Below, piece after piece: positions 33,452 to 43,089 of a stretch of DNA of 64,000 nt. The stretch is taken from contig NZ_CP104854.1 of assembly GCF_050916235.1 (NCBI RefSeq), forward strand, positions 1,302,001-1,366,000, in the 5' to 3' direction. The DNA is from Maridesulfovibrio sp050916235 (GTDB lineage Bacteria > Desulfobacterota > Desulfovibrionia > Desulfovibrionales > Desulfovibrionaceae). Position 1 is the first letter of the stretch. Each line of letters opens with the position of its first letter. Under the pieces are notes generated by a model. The model worked only from the letters and a program-made list of their open reading frames with translations, was not told where the DNA came from and did not search any database. The position numbers and the translations under genes were made by a program.

Positions 33452-36400
33452 TTAATGCTGCCAGCATTCGGTGATGATGTCGGGCACATTCAGGGGCTTG
33501 ATTGCCAGCAGTTGGATAAGCGGAACGCCGCCCTGAATATTGTAGCCGACCTTTACCGAGCTTACGCCGAGCCCTTCAAGCCCCTTGCCCTGATCCGGGA
33601 AATCGGCGGGAGTGAAATTGACCTCGCCATTGCGGAACTCTGACAGGAACTTGGCAAAGCCGAGCTTGCCTTCGTAGGTTCTGACCAGATCCATACCGGG
33701 GAAACGAACGGTGAGAGTCGTTGTACCGCACTCTTCAGGTTTCCAGGTAAAGACCATGTTTTCGGCATAGTTGTAGTTGGTAAGCTCCTGCCTGCCGGTT
33801 CCGCACTCAACAGTAAGCGTGGTGGCGTAGGGTTCCTGAGTAGCGTTGGCATTCACTGATGTGGGAACAGTGGAAATGGTGACCTTGTATTCCGGCTGAA
33901 TTTCCTGTGCTCCCTGTTCCCCGTCATTCAGGAAAGTAAATAACTCTTCACGGAACGGGAACGGAATGCCCAGCCAGTTGCGGCTCTGCCAGCCCTTGGT
34001 TCCGCGGGAAAGGAACGGCGCGGCACTGCCGGAAGTGAATTTGTCGACCAGTCCCGTCTTGCCGAACAGGGTCGTGCGGAGCTTGTCAGCAGGGACATGG
34101 GCTGTCTCTGAAAGAACCTGTCCTTCCCAGAGCTGCTGCAGTTCACAGGACGCTTCCATGGTTATCACATAGACCATGAAATCAAGAGGACCGGCCACAA
34201 GAGACCAGAAAGCCTGCTCTCCCGGACCGTTTGAACGCATTTCCGCCCTGAGTGCAGCCATAGCCTTGGTAGCTCCGTCCACGGGATTGTTTTTGACCGC
34301 GCCTTCCCCGCCCTTGCCGTCTCCTCCGGCTCCGCCGGAACCGGCTACATTGCCGGTGGCAGGATAGAGGGCTGCAGCACTCTTGAAAGCGATCTCCTGA
34401 CTGGCTGTGAATCCGGCCATATCGCCAAGCACCTGCATGTACTCATCAAGACGTTTGGCAACTTCCAGCCGCAGTTCAATATCCTTGGCAACCTTACCGC
34501 CTAGTTCGGAAACAATCTTACGCAGAGAATCCTGAGCCTTTTCTGTTGAACCCTCCACTCCTCTGGCCTTTACCGCCTTGTACTGGGCAATGACTATATT
34601 GAAATAGAAAACCTGCTCCGCCCAGTCAGGTGGAGTGATTATATCCTTTATGGGACTGAACTCGTCCTTCATCCTAGTTATAAGCTTGAAGTAAGGGTTA
34701 TCCGCCCCGGACATGGACTGGGCCATGTTGCGGTAATCATCCTTGGTCAGGAGCTGCCTTTCTCCGTTATTGAACTGTTCGGCAAAGGAATACCACATGC
34801 TGTAGTACTCTCCTGCGTACCAGATCCAGAAAGCCTTTTCCCTTTTCTCAAAATCACTGCTGTCAGGCATTGCCTTGCGCAGCTCGGAAAGGAAGTCCTG
34901 AAGCATGATTCGTCCGGTTGAGGAATAGGCCGAAGGCACAACCACTTCATTTTCAAAATGCAGAAGAGGCCCGCCCCAGAAATCGCGTAAAGTAACGGAC
35001 TGAACTTCCGGGTTGTTGTTGACCCAGTCCACCAACCACCTGAAATCGGCACCCTTGAGACTGAAAACCTTGCCCAGCCGGGCCTGCAACAACAGGCGCT
35101 GCTCGGATAAGGCCTCCGTATCCTTACCCCATTCCAGATAGGAAGTGTAAAGCTGTCCGAAATACTTCATCAGGTCCGGGGTAAATCCGTCCACCGATTT
35201 GGCAATGGCTTCCCCGGAAGGAAGCTCGAACGAGGCTGGAGGAATCATCTTCCCGCCTTCAAGACGGTTGTCAATAAGGTCAATTCGCCAGCCCAGCAGC
35301 TTTACGAAATCGCTGGTAAGCGCCTCGGGGGATCCGGCGTCCAGATTCCCGATGGCCCGGTTCAGCTTATCGTCCATGGGGGCAAGCAGAACGGAATTGA
35401 ATTTATCCACAAAAATACGCTGCACCCGCTGTTCGGCTTCAACACTGACATCAAGCCCCATCCTTGGTATCCACCAGTTGGAATTGAGGTTATGCAGATC
35501 GACTATCTTACTGCGGAACCCCTCCAGCTCCACAACCTGCTGGTCAACCTTGTCTGAAAAGACCGGAGGCTTGGGAAACGCAGTGAAAAGATTATCCAGA
35601 GCCCTGCGGTTACCGATAAACGACATGCTGAACAGTCCACAGACAAAAAAGAGCAGCAGCAACCAGACTGCCATGCCGAGGTTTCTGGTCAGGAGCTTCC
35701 ATTTGAGAAATTCAATTATCGGGGTGAACAGGTTGCGGTCACGGGGCAGGACCTTTGAGAAAAAGTCATGCAGAAAAAGCCCCTGCCTTGTGCCGGGAAG
35801 CTTTTTTTCCACACTCTTGAGGGAAGGAAGGCTGTCGAGAAATGCCGAACTCTGTTCTCCGCTCTGCTCCCCGCTTGAAAAGAACACTCCCCTGAAAAGC
35901 GGCTGTTCCTGATAGGGATTATCCTCGAACACCCCGGAAACAAATGAGCGGATACGCGGTCTCAACCGGTTGAGTTCATCCGCAAAGAGAAGAAAAGCCG
36001 GATCGAACCGGGTCTCCCGGTCCAGCAGTGTAACCCTCAAAGACCGCAGACGTTCGATAACACCGGATACGGCCGCATCCACGAAGACTTCCGGATCTTC
36101 AACAACCGCCTCATTGACCATCCCCATGGCCTGCGAACGGGCTTCGGAAGGAAGAACTTCAGCAAGCCCCTTGAAACCGAAAACAAGGTCAACCTTGGTC
36201 AGCAGTACGTAAACCGGGAAGCGCACCCCAAGAACCCGCATCAGCTCATTTATACGGCGGCGCAGGCTGCGCCCGTATTCATGCAGGGAATCCTCATCAC
36301 CGGAAAGCACCCGGTCAGCCGGCAGGGTGATGATCAGCCCGTTCAGCGGCTCGCGCCTGCGGTACTTAACCAGCAGGGTCAGAAATTTTTCCCATTCCTC

Positions 36401-36964
36401 CTTGTCCCGGGACTCATCAATGGGGATGGCATACCTTCCGGCTGTGTCGAGAATTATGGCTTCCTCGAAAAACCACCAGTCGCAGTTGCGGGTGGCGGAA
36501 ACCCCAGGTGTAGGGCCGACATCGGTAAGAATGGAGGTCAGCCTGCTGCTGGCTACGGCAGTACTTTTACCGGAATCTGATTCACCGAAGACCATATACC
36601 ACGGCAGAGCATAAAGAGGATTCCCGTGACGGCGAAGCTCGGAATTCTGGAGCAGGTCCACCGCCTCCATCCAGCGGTTCTGAAGCTCCTGCAGGCGGGA
36701 ACGTTCATGCAGCGGTGCAGCGGCAATGGCCGAGTCATCCTGATCAACTATACGTTTAACAAATCTCTTCTCACGCCGACGCAGCATCCACTTGCGCAGG
36801 AACAGCACGGCCGCCACCAGACCTATAACCCCGCCGAAAAGGCTTGCTCCGGCCCACCAGGGCCAGCCCAGATAGGTTACAAGGGCATAGGAGCCCACGG
36901 CTGCCGCCACGAAAAGCAGTACCAGCAGAACAATTTTAAGCAGATTAAGTAAAAATTTAGTCAT
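33452..36964 (-). CDS. tssM: TssM/IcmF, T6SS membrane complex
   Basis: The 1170-aa protein has paired N-terminal helices (about 7-60), a cytoplasmic NTPase-like domain with Walker A GESDSGKST (about 125-133), a third helix near 430 and a long periplasmic region ending in a beta-rich C-terminal domain. This is the IcmF layout. TssM forms the core of the trans-envelope channel with TssL and TssJ. The intact Walker A suggests nucleotide binding. Its stop overlaps the longest frame of the AMIN-like gene downstream. Confidence 0.96.
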   Translation of the reverse strand: MTKFLLNLLKIVLLVLLFVAAAVGSYALVTYLGWPWWAGASLFGGVIGLVAAVLFLRKWMLRRREKRFVKRIVDQDDSAIAAAPLHERSRLQELQNRWMEAVDLLQNSELRRHGNPLYALPWYMVFGESDSGKSTAVASSRLTSILTDVGPTPGVSATRNCDWWFFEEAIILDTAGRYAIPIDESRDKEEWEKFLTLLVKYRRREPLNGLIITLPADRVLSGDEDSLHEYGRSLRRRINELMRVLGVRFPVYVLLTKVDLVFGFKGLAEVLPSEARSQAMGMVNEAVVEDPEVFVDAAVSGVIERLRSLRVTLLDRETRFDPAFLLFADELNRLRPRIRSFVSGVFEDNPYQEQPLFRGVFFSSGEQSGEQSSAFLDSLPSLKSVEKKLPGTRQGLFLHDFFSKVLPRDRNLFTPIIEFLKWKLLTRNLGMAVWLLLLFFVCGLFSMSFIGNRRALDNLFTAFPKPPVFSDKVDQQVVELEGFRSKIVDLHNLNSNWWIPRMGLDVSVEAEQRVQRIFVDKFNSVLLAPMDDKLNRAIGNLDAGSPEALTSDFVKLLGWRIDLIDNRLEGGKMIPPASFELPSGEAIAKSVDGFTPDLMKYFGQLYTSYLEWGKDTEALSEQRLLLQARLGKVFSLKGADFRWLVDWVNNNPEVQSVTLRDFWGGPLLHFENEVVVPSAYSSTGRIMLQDFLSELRKAMPDSSDFEKREKAFWIWYAGEYYSMWYSFAEQFNNGERQLLTKDDYRNMAQSMSGADNPYFKLITRMKDEFSPIKDIITPPDWAEQVFYFNIVIAQYKAVKARGVEGSTEKAQDSLRKIVSELGGKVAKDIELRLEVAKRLDEYMQVLGDMAGFTASQEIAFKSAAALYPATGNVAGSGGAGGDGKGGEGAVKNNPVDGATKAMAALRAEMRSNGPGEQAFWSLVAGPLDFMVYVITMEASCELQQLWEGQVLSETAHVPADKLRTTLFGKTGLVDKFTSGSAAPFLSRGTKGWQSRNWLGIPFPFREELFTFLNDGEQGAQEIQPEYKVTISTVPTSVNANATQEPYATTLTVECGTGRQELTNYNYAENMVFTWKPEECGTTTLTVRFPGMDLVRTYEGKLGFAKFLSEFRNGEVNFTPADFPDQGKGLEGLGVSSVKVGYNIQGGVPLIQLLAIKPLNVPDIITECWQH

Positions 36965-36990
36965 AGCTTATGCCTTGCTGCTCCTTTCCA

Positions 36991-37734
36991 TCAGCCGAGC
37001 CATAATTTCAGGCTGTTCTCAAGCAAGCCCCTGTAAGCCAGATACATTCCGCCAATCACCAGCAGGGGCAGAATGAAAAAAATCATGGCGATGGGGTCAA
37101 AAACTCTTCCGTAGCAGCATTTACGGGAGGCTGGCCTGCCGGTACCGTACGACTGCGGAAACGCAGGCTCCCCGCTTTCAGCCGCCCGTCCGGGGATTCT
37201 GGCTATGCAGTTCCTGCGGAGAGTCTGCAGCCTCGGTCCATCCGATTCGCTGAAATACTTTCCGGTGAAGCCAAGTGACAGACAGAGCGCAAAAACCTCC
37301 AGAACCTCGGAAGCCCCGTTCTGCAACGCAACACCCTCCGCTTCCGGGTCACCTTCCTTGCCGAAATCGGCAAAAATACTGCTGTCTACCGGTCCGCCCT
37401 GTCCGCTAAGGAGCTTTTCCAGCCGTTCAAAAAATTCCTCACCGCCGTTTGCAGTGCCGTAATATTCCCTCTGCAGGGGATGGCGAAGCCAGTCACGGAC
37501 CCCGGTCCATCCGGAACAGAGTACGGCCTCATCCGCCCAAGCGAAAACCGCAAACCGGGCGTCATCGAAAAGTTCATCCGAAACATCAAGCCGATCAACT
37601 TTGTCGTCCAGACGCTTGATTATCGCAGTCACATCCGTTCGCACAGCATCATACTCCGCCCCGGACATCTCAGGCGATCCGGTCAGCAGCCGTATGTAGG
37701 CGAAAAGCTCAATAAAACAGTCGGCAAGATGCAT
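36991..37734 (-). CDS. tssL: TssL/DotU, T6SS membrane complex
   Basis: The 247-aa protein matches DotU/TssL: the helical cytoplasmic domain (ELFAYIRLLTG, FAVFAWADEAVL, LEVFALCLSLGFTGKY) and a single C-terminal membrane helix (about 222-240). It has no OmpA-type peptidoglycan-binding extension. It sits between tssK and tssM, 6 bp after tssK. Confidence 0.95.
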   Translation of the reverse strand: MHLADCFIELFAYIRLLTGSPEMSGAEYDAVRTDVTAIIKRLDDKVDRLDVSDELFDDARFAVFAWADEAVLCSGWTGVRDWLRHPLQREYYGTANGGEEFFERLEKLLSGQGGPVDSSIFADFGKEGDPEAEGVALQNGASEVLEVFALCLSLGFTGKYFSESDGPRLQTLRRNCIARIPGRAAESGEPAFPQSYGTGRPASRKCCYGRVFDPIAMIFFILPLLVIGGMYLAYRGLLENSLKLWLG

Positions 37735-37740
37735 AAAACC

Positions 37741-39120
37741 CTATCCTCTCATGGCGGCAATATATACCGACAGGTCACTGGGTGCGCTATCCCAGTAAAG
37801 TGAAATGCTTCCCGACCTGACCACATCATCCCAATGGGGAGATTCTGTATCAATGCGGAAGCACAAGGCACCCTTGGTACGCGGCAGTCCCGGCGGCAAG
37901 TTTTCCACATGCATAAGGCTTATGCCCTGAACAGCCCGGGCAAGAAGTGTGCTCATGCCGTGGGTGGCCGAAAGCTTTGCAATCTTCAGCAGTTCCGGCA
38001 AAGCCTGTTCCGGTTTTTCAGTCCTGACCAGCAACCAGAAAGTATTTCCGGGAGCAAAGGCTCTTTCCGGAATTGCTGCGGTGAAGTAAGGATCTTCAAA
38101 CACAAACTGGGTCATGAATTCAGGACCTGCAGTCAGGCTGTCCAGAATATTGGCAATGATGGTGCGGGCAGCCTCAAAGCAACTGCCTACGTTCTCATGA
38201 TCGTAATCAGGCAGAAGCTTGCGCCCGTCAGGCCCCTCCCCTAGGGCCGTCATCTCTCTGGAAAACGATGACAGCTCCCCGATGATCTGACGCAGCAGCC
38301 CGAAGGCCTCCCAGGGGTGGACATGCGGGGCCTCCACATAATGCCTGAGCAGCGGTGCATAACGGTTCAGAGTCCGCAGCACCAGAAGGAACACGGTCGA
38401 GGTGAAATCAAGATCACCGGAACCGAGGCCGGTAGGATTCTTGTACTGCTCCAGACGGCGGCAGCGGGAAACAACTTGATCACTGATATCCCGGAAAATA
38501 TTGTGCAGCCACTTGGACGCGCTCATGGTCAGGCACGGCGGCACAAAGCTTTCATCAAGCCGCACTTCATTGACGTCCAGTATCAGCCGGGCAAGCGGGA
38601 TGATATGGTAGGAACCAAGATCATGAAGTTCCTCCTCCCAGAACAGCCGCAGCACATAGCGCATGGGCTTTATCTGGGCCACCGGTCCGCTGCCGAGAAG
38701 ATCCGGCTGCTCCTCGGGGTCCGGTGAAACCGCGAACATGGTATTCACCGATGACACTGAATTCTCGACCAGAGAAACGTTTGCGCCTTCCGGGTTCCAC
38801 TTGCGCACGCCCAGATAGACCATGAAGGGTTCCCCCTCTTCCTGCCAGGACTTGTCAAAGGAGCGCGGCTCAAGATGGGCATTACCGGGAAAAGTAACCA
38901 GATGTCCTTCATCAAAGAACACCTCTATGTCGGTCACTTCGAAATTCTTTCTCTCAAGGGCTCCCTCACGCAGCTTGAGTCCGGTGATACCCCAGAAATA
39001 CGGATGTCCATACTGCCGAATTGCCCGCAAACGGTGCAGTTGATGCAGATCGGCCAGCTGTAAATGCTGCGGTTGAAGAAAAAGTCCCTGATGCCAGAAA
39101 AGAGGTTTATCCGCGTGCAC
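37741..39120 (-). CDS. tssK: TssK, T6SS baseplate-membrane connector
   Basis: The 459-aa protein begins MHADKPLFWHQGLFLQPQHL, the characteristic opening of TssK, and is of normal length for this trimeric connector between the baseplate and TssL/TssM. The start is GTG with GGGGAG five bases upstream, two bases after the tssJ stop. Confidence 0.96.
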   Translation of the reverse strand: MHADKPLFWHQGLFLQPQHLQLADLHQLHRLRAIRQYGHPYFWGITGLKLREGALERKNFEVTDIEVFFDEGHLVTFPGNAHLEPRSFDKSWQEEGEPFMVYLGVRKWNPEGANVSLVENSVSSVNTMFAVSPDPEEQPDLLGSGPVAQIKPMRYVLRLFWEEELHDLGSYHIIPLARLILDVNEVRLDESFVPPCLTMSASKWLHNIFRDISDQVVSRCRRLEQYKNPTGLGSGDLDFTSTVFLLVLRTLNRYAPLLRHYVEAPHVHPWEAFGLLRQIIGELSSFSREMTALGEGPDGRKLLPDYDHENVGSCFEAARTIIANILDSLTAGPEFMTQFVFEDPYFTAAIPERAFAPGNTFWLLVRTEKPEQALPELLKIAKLSATHGMSTLLARAVQGISLMHVENLPPGLPRTKGALCFRIDTESPHWDDVVRSGSISLYWDSAPSDLSVYIAAMRG

Positions 39121-39122
39121 GC

Positions 39123-39695
39123 CTACTCCCCTACCTTTTGAATTTCATGGGGCCCGAGAATGATCATGGCATCAAGCTTGGCCGGAGCATACCATGTATC
39201 CCCCCACCAGAGCATCCCTGTTTCTGTAACGTCCATGGGAATCTGCCAGGTGCGGGAACCGCTGCCCTGCAGATCGTAATAACCGGCCACTACGCCGACA
39301 AATTTTGTTCCTTCCGCACGGTCCATGACAATGGTGGCATTGCGCCCCGGCTGAACAAACTGCCGCTGCACCTGAGTCACACTGGGATCGAAGCTGGTGC
39401 AGTTAAAAAGTTTTTCCATACCGGTGGAAGTTCCGGAAAGCTCATTGAATTTGCTGAGGTTTGAAAGCTGATAGAAACAGAGCAGCAGGGTATGAGCCGC
39501 ACCGTCATATTCATTCAGATTCTTGTCCACCCCAAGGTTAAAGGTGATGGCGTTGATCTGGTAGGTCCATTTCATCTGGTCCGGGCTGGACGCTGGAGTA
39601 GTTACAGTTGTCGGGTTAACCGGTTTCTGATTTCCGCCACAGCCGCTGATCAGGAAAAACACGGCAAACAAATTTATCAGGCAAAAGGTACGCAC
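39123..39695 (-). CDS. tssJ: TssJ, T6SS outer-membrane lipoprotein
   Basis: The 190-aa product has a lipoprotein signal peptide with lipobox LISGCGG and a transthyretin-like beta-sandwich as in TssJ/SciN (WTYQINAITFNLGVDKNLNEY onward; LLLCFYQLSNLSKF). It anchors TssM to the outer membrane. GTG at 39695 is chosen because of GGAGG at ideal spacing; it gives a clean signal peptide, unlike the longer frame to 39740. First gene of the tssJ-K-L-M unit, divergent from the sheath-fusion gene. Confidence 0.9.
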   Translation of the reverse strand: MRTFCLINLFAVFFLISGCGGNQKPVNPTTVTTPASSPDQMKWTYQINAITFNLGVDKNLNEYDGAAHTLLLCFYQLSNLSKFNELSGTSTGMEKLFNCTSFDPSVTQVQRQFVQPGRNATIVMDRAEGTKFVGVVAGYYDLQGSGSRTWQIPMDVTETGMLWWGDTWYAPAKLDAMIILGPHEIQKVGE

Positions 39696-39894
39696 AGGCC
39701 GCCCTCCGATTTCATGTTTGGAGCTACAGGATGAAAACACCGCTATTAAGATCCAATTTACACATAAAGCACATCAATGTCGACGCCATATGCTCTTCCA
39801 ACTCCGGCTTATCACACTTTGTTTCCCAATCAGGCCAAGATGGGGTACTATGCACGCAAGAACCCTTCCACTGAGCAGAGAGCAGGAGTTAAGC

Positions 39895-41427
39895 ATGCAG
39901 ATTGATTTGCCCCCGTTCATTATTCTGGCCCTTGCCCCATTTTCCCCGGCACTTGAAACGCCGAAGCCTCCCCTTATCAAAACGGACACATTATCCATTG
40001 ATCAGGCTCTGGGAGAAATCCGCCCGGCCATCGACATACCCGTGGACCGCGACATCTGTCCGGACGGCTCCATTTCGGTCTCCATCAACAGAATGGCCGA
40101 TTTCAGGCCCCGAAAAATCGAAAAGAACTGCGCTTTCATAAAAACCGTTACCGAGGCCAGAAACTTCCTGCGCAAAAACAGCTCCGAAGCATCATTCAGG
40201 GCCCAGTTTCCTGAACTGGCCGGGCTTGTAAACTTTCCGCCCCCCACCGTATCAGCAGCACGGTCGTCCGAATCAGAAGTTCTCGACGATCTGTTTTCCA
40301 TGGTGGACACAGGCGGAGCAGATCAGCCCGCAACCAGTTCATCCGGGGCAGACACACAGCTGGAACGACTACACAGCGCGCTGCTTGAAGCCGTTTTCTC
40401 CTCCCCGCTATTCCGGCAGCTTGAATCCGCATGGCGGGGGCTGGAACTTCTTTGCAGGCAGGTTCCATCCGGCAGCAAAGCAACTGTAGAGCTCTGGCTT
40501 GTACCGGTTTCACAGGGCAACCTTCCTGCCGTTCTGGAAAAGCTTGAAAACGACCTTGCCGAATCCCCTCCGGACCTGATCCTGCTGGACCGGGCCCTCA
40601 GCAACTCGGCACGCTCCATGGAAGAACTGGAGCTGACAATGAACTTTGCCGAATCCATGCTGGCCCCGACCCTTATCCAGATAGGCCCGCAATTCCTTGA
40701 ACTGCCCAACTGGTCGGAAATAAAAAAACTGCCCTTCATTCCCTCACTGCTGGAAGGGGCCGAGTACGGACGCTGGAAAACCCTCCGCGAAAAGCCTTCC
40801 GCAGGCTGGATAATGCTCTGTGTGGGCTCCGTCATGGGCAGGACCATGCTCAGCAGTGAAACCGGGTACGAAATCACATCCCTGACGGAAAAAGGCCCGT
40901 TATGGACCGGTACGGTCTGGGGCATGGCTGCCTTGTGCGGCCGCAGTCTGGCCATACACGGACGTCCGACCTGCTTTGCCAACCATTCCGAGATACGTCT
41001 GGAAGGTCTTCCCATTGCCGAAGGCCCTGTTCCATCTCCGGTAAATCCGCCACTCGGAACGGAACGGATCAAGGATTTCAGACTGGCTGGCATAAATGCC
41101 CCCGCATTCAACGGCGACCAGATCTTTACCCTGCACTCCACATCCATGGATGGCGGACCGTTCAATCTTCGCCTGTACCTGTCCCGGCTTATCCATTTCC
41201 TGATCCAGCTTTCAACATCAAGACGTGCCGAATTCATGGAACTTGAAACAGATCTGACCCAAGCGGTGTCCCTTTTCCTGCAACGGCAGGGGTATCCGGC
41301 TCCGCATGACCTTGAAATCAAAGCCAAGCCTCAGTACGAAGGAACAATTCCGCTTGAAATATCACTCACTCCCGGACCGGAAATCCTGCCCGGAAATGCG
41401 CCGTTTTCATTCGGTTTCAACTGGTAA
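39895..41427 (+). CDS. TssB-TssC-like single-chain sheath homologue
   Basis: The 510-aa protein appears to fuse the two T6SS sheath subunits. Residues 1-105 follow TssB: a start strand LPPFIILALAPFSP, a DQALGEIRPAIDIPV segment and SISVSINRMADFRPRKIEKN, matching the LKFESLKDFDPDQI part of the canonical TssB in this cluster. Residues about 150-505 follow TssC: PLFRQLESAWRGLELL aligns with the TssC segment EFQQLESSWRSLKFL, then QFLELPNWSEIKKLP. ATG at 39895 is set by AGGAG upstream. It is the only plus-strand gene of the T6SS region, divergent from tssJ. Canonical tssB and tssC are present too, so this is an extra, diverged sheath-like protein of unknown role. Confidence 0.75.
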   Translation: MQIDLPPFIILALAPFSPALETPKPPLIKTDTLSIDQALGEIRPAIDIPVDRDICPDGSISVSINRMADFRPRKIEKNCAFIKTVTEARNFLRKNSSEASFRAQFPELAGLVNFPPPTVSAARSSESEVLDDLFSMVDTGGADQPATSSSGADTQLERLHSALLEAVFSSPLFRQLESAWRGLELLCRQVPSGSKATVELWLVPVSQGNLPAVLEKLENDLAESPPDLILLDRALSNSARSMEELELTMNFAESMLAPTLIQIGPQFLELPNWSEIKKLPFIPSLLEGAEYGRWKTLREKPSAGWIMLCVGSVMGRTMLSSETGYEITSLTEKGPLWTGTVWGMAALCGRSLAIHGRPTCFANHSEIRLEGLPIAEGPVPSPVNPPLGTERIKDFRLAGINAPAFNGDQIFTLHSTSMDGGPFNLRLYLSRLIHFLIQLSTSRRAEFMELETDLTQAVSLFLQRQGYPAPHDLEIKAKPQYEGTIPLEISLTPGPEILPGNAPFSFGFNW

Positions 41428-41565
41428 ACATGAACCGTTTAAAACCACCGAGGGAACAAGAAACAGCACCGGATCAAAGCCACATGAACAATAAACCAAC
41501 ACCCTGAAAAGCTGGAACAGAGTTCATTGCGTACGGTTCCAGTTTTTTCAGTACGGGCAGACCAG

Positions 41566-42339
41566 CTACCTCAGTTGCAGCGAAAACAGCTCCACGTCAT
41601 CACCGTCAGGGAAGGCACCAAAAATCAGCGCATCCGGCGTTCCGCCGACTTTCACGAAATACGAATCCTTTTCACCAAGCGCGTTCTTGACCGCCCAGCC
41701 CACAAATTCCCTGCCGCCGAGTTCCATCTTCAGGCCCTTCATGGGATAATTGAGCACGCATCTTTCCGGCAGCTGCCCGGCAGATCCAACCCCGTGAGCA
41801 CTGATTTCTCCTCCGCAGACGCCCAGCAGTGCGCCGTTCCATTCATGCCCCGGAGCAGGACCGACCTCAATCCACAGTCCCAGGCTGGGCAGGGCATAAA
41901 GATCGAAACGGTATTCCGCATCAATTTTTTTGATCGGCATATTGGCCTTGGCCGCAAGCTTGACGCCAAGTTTCGACTCCTCCACAACCTCTGCGCCACG
42001 CAGAGTGGTCGGCAATGCTGCAGTGGCCAGTTCTCCGTCATCACAGATACACAGAATCGGAAAACCCAGTCCTCGCCGGGCCTGAACCGCTGCGGCAAGA
42101 AGCCCCAATCCGAAACGGATATCCGGATTCTCAAAGCTTGCCCTGCCGCCCTTGATCAGCCAGACGCCAGTTTCCGGTCTGTCCAGCTCGGCAATGGGAC
42201 CTGCCCATTCCATTTTTTCAAGATTGTCCGACCAGAAATGACCGTTCACGCCCAGCCCGTAACGGGAAACTGTCTGGAACAGACCCTTACCCTTGGCCTC
42301 GTCCTTTTCAAGAATAGATATAAATACACTTTTCGACAT
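41566..42339 (-). CDS. T6SS tip-module protein of unknown function
   Basis: The 257-aa protein was not recognised. It is soluble, has no signal peptide or membrane segment, and alternates glycine-rich strands with helices (FENPDIRFGLGLLAAAVQ, FDLYALPSLGLWIEVG). ATG at 42339 is supported by GGAGG supplied by the intergenic repeat upstream. It is the last gene of the VgrG/PAAR module, and could be an adaptor, a secreted effector or an immunity protein; nothing in the sequence decides. Faint resemblance to thiolase-like proteins found in such modules could not be confirmed. Confidence 0.6.
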   Translation of the reverse strand: MSKSVFISILEKDEAKGKGLFQTVSRYGLGVNGHFWSDNLEKMEWAGPIAELDRPETGVWLIKGGRASFENPDIRFGLGLLAAAVQARRGLGFPILCICDDGELATAALPTTLRGAEVVEESKLGVKLAAKANMPIKKIDAEYRFDLYALPSLGLWIEVGPAPGHEWNGALLGVCGGEISAHGVGSAGQLPERCVLNYPMKGLKMELGGREFVGWAVKNALGEKDSYFVKVGGTPDALIFGAFPDGDDVELFSLQLR

Positions 42340-42342
42340 ATG

Positions 42343-42470
42343 ATACCTCCGGCGGCCCTCTGGGGGGCCTCCCGGCGGGCCCTCCGGGGGCCAAAAAAAC
42401 TTTTGCAAAAGTTTCTCTGGACTCTTCAAAACCTTTTAATAGGGCTTCGCCGCTTTCGTAAGGTTATTTT
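42343..42470. repeat. Intergenic repeat copy A
   Basis: Starts ACCTCCGGCGGCCC, continues through GC-rich palindromes and a hairpin AAACTTTTGCAAAAGTTT (42397-42414), then TCTCTGGACTCTTCAAAA. It closely matches the copy at 63145-63235. Its first bases give the GGAGG of the neighbouring minus-strand gene. Confidence 0.75.
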
Positions 42471-42519
42471 TGCTTAATCATTTCCAATCAAAACCACGAG
42501 TCACAACAATTCAGCTTCG

Positions 42520-42655
42520 GCAATTAACATCTTAAAACCAATAGGGATTCCAAAGACCCACTAGCCGTTAGGCGAGAAGCTCCGCTTCGAGTCTTACGGA
42601 TATGGAGAGCAGAGAGGGCTTAGCTCCTTTAGCTGCCGGAGGCATACCATGACGA
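42520..42655. repeat. Intergenic repeat copy B (inverted)
   Basis: Contains TTAAAACCAATAGGGATTCC and ends GCCGGAGGCAT, so it is inverted relative to copy A. It shares both ends with the shorter copy at 43797. It has an internal palindrome around 42563-42600. It lies between the DUF4150 gene and the unknown gene; the 330-bp gap 42340-42672 is made of copies A and B. Confidence 0.65.
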
Positions 42656-42672
42656 AATACCCGAAATGACAA

Positions 42673-43077
42673 TCAGCCGAGCGTGAGGACAGTGCACTGG
42701 CTCGGACAGATGCAGACTCCGGGGGCGTTGGGCAGCACTCCCAGACTGTTCTGACCGGTCACGCTGGTCAGCCGCTGAACCGGTATCCCGTCCGCGAGAA
42801 TGGTTATGCAGCCGACAATATATTCGGTCTGCCCGGATTCAAGGTGCGAAACAACGCCGAGTTCCACGCCGGGTTCATCCCCTTCGCTGACCAGCCCCAG
42901 AGAGGTCTGGTTCAGGGTCGGCATGCAGTCACAGAGGACATTGTATGCCGCCGGGGCGGAAGTGGCTGATTCAGCGATATTCGGATAAGGAATCGGCACG
43001 GGAATAGGCCCGGCCGGGGTAAGGCAGACATCTGGAAAGCCCATGTCCATGCCTGCTCCCATGGTAAGCGCGAACAT
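42673..43077 (-). CDS. PAAR-like protein, DUF4150
   Basis: The 134-aa protein belongs to the DUF4150 PAAR-like family: GMDMGFPDVCLTPAGPIPVP and PNIAESATSAPA are typical, with C-terminal CICPSQC. PAAR proteins form the sharp cone on VgrG and can carry effectors; this one has no toxin extension. GGAGAT lies five bases before the ATG. It follows the DUF3540 gene by 12 bp, in a module with DUF2169 and VgrG. Confidence 0.88.
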   Translation of the reverse strand: MFALTMGAGMDMGFPDVCLTPAGPIPVPIPYPNIAESATSAPAAYNVLCDCMPTLNQTSLGLVSEGDEPGVELGVVSHLESGQTEYIVGCITILADGIPVQRLTSVTGQNSLGVLPNAPGVCICPSQCTVLTLG

Positions 43078-43089
43078 ACTTATCTCCTT

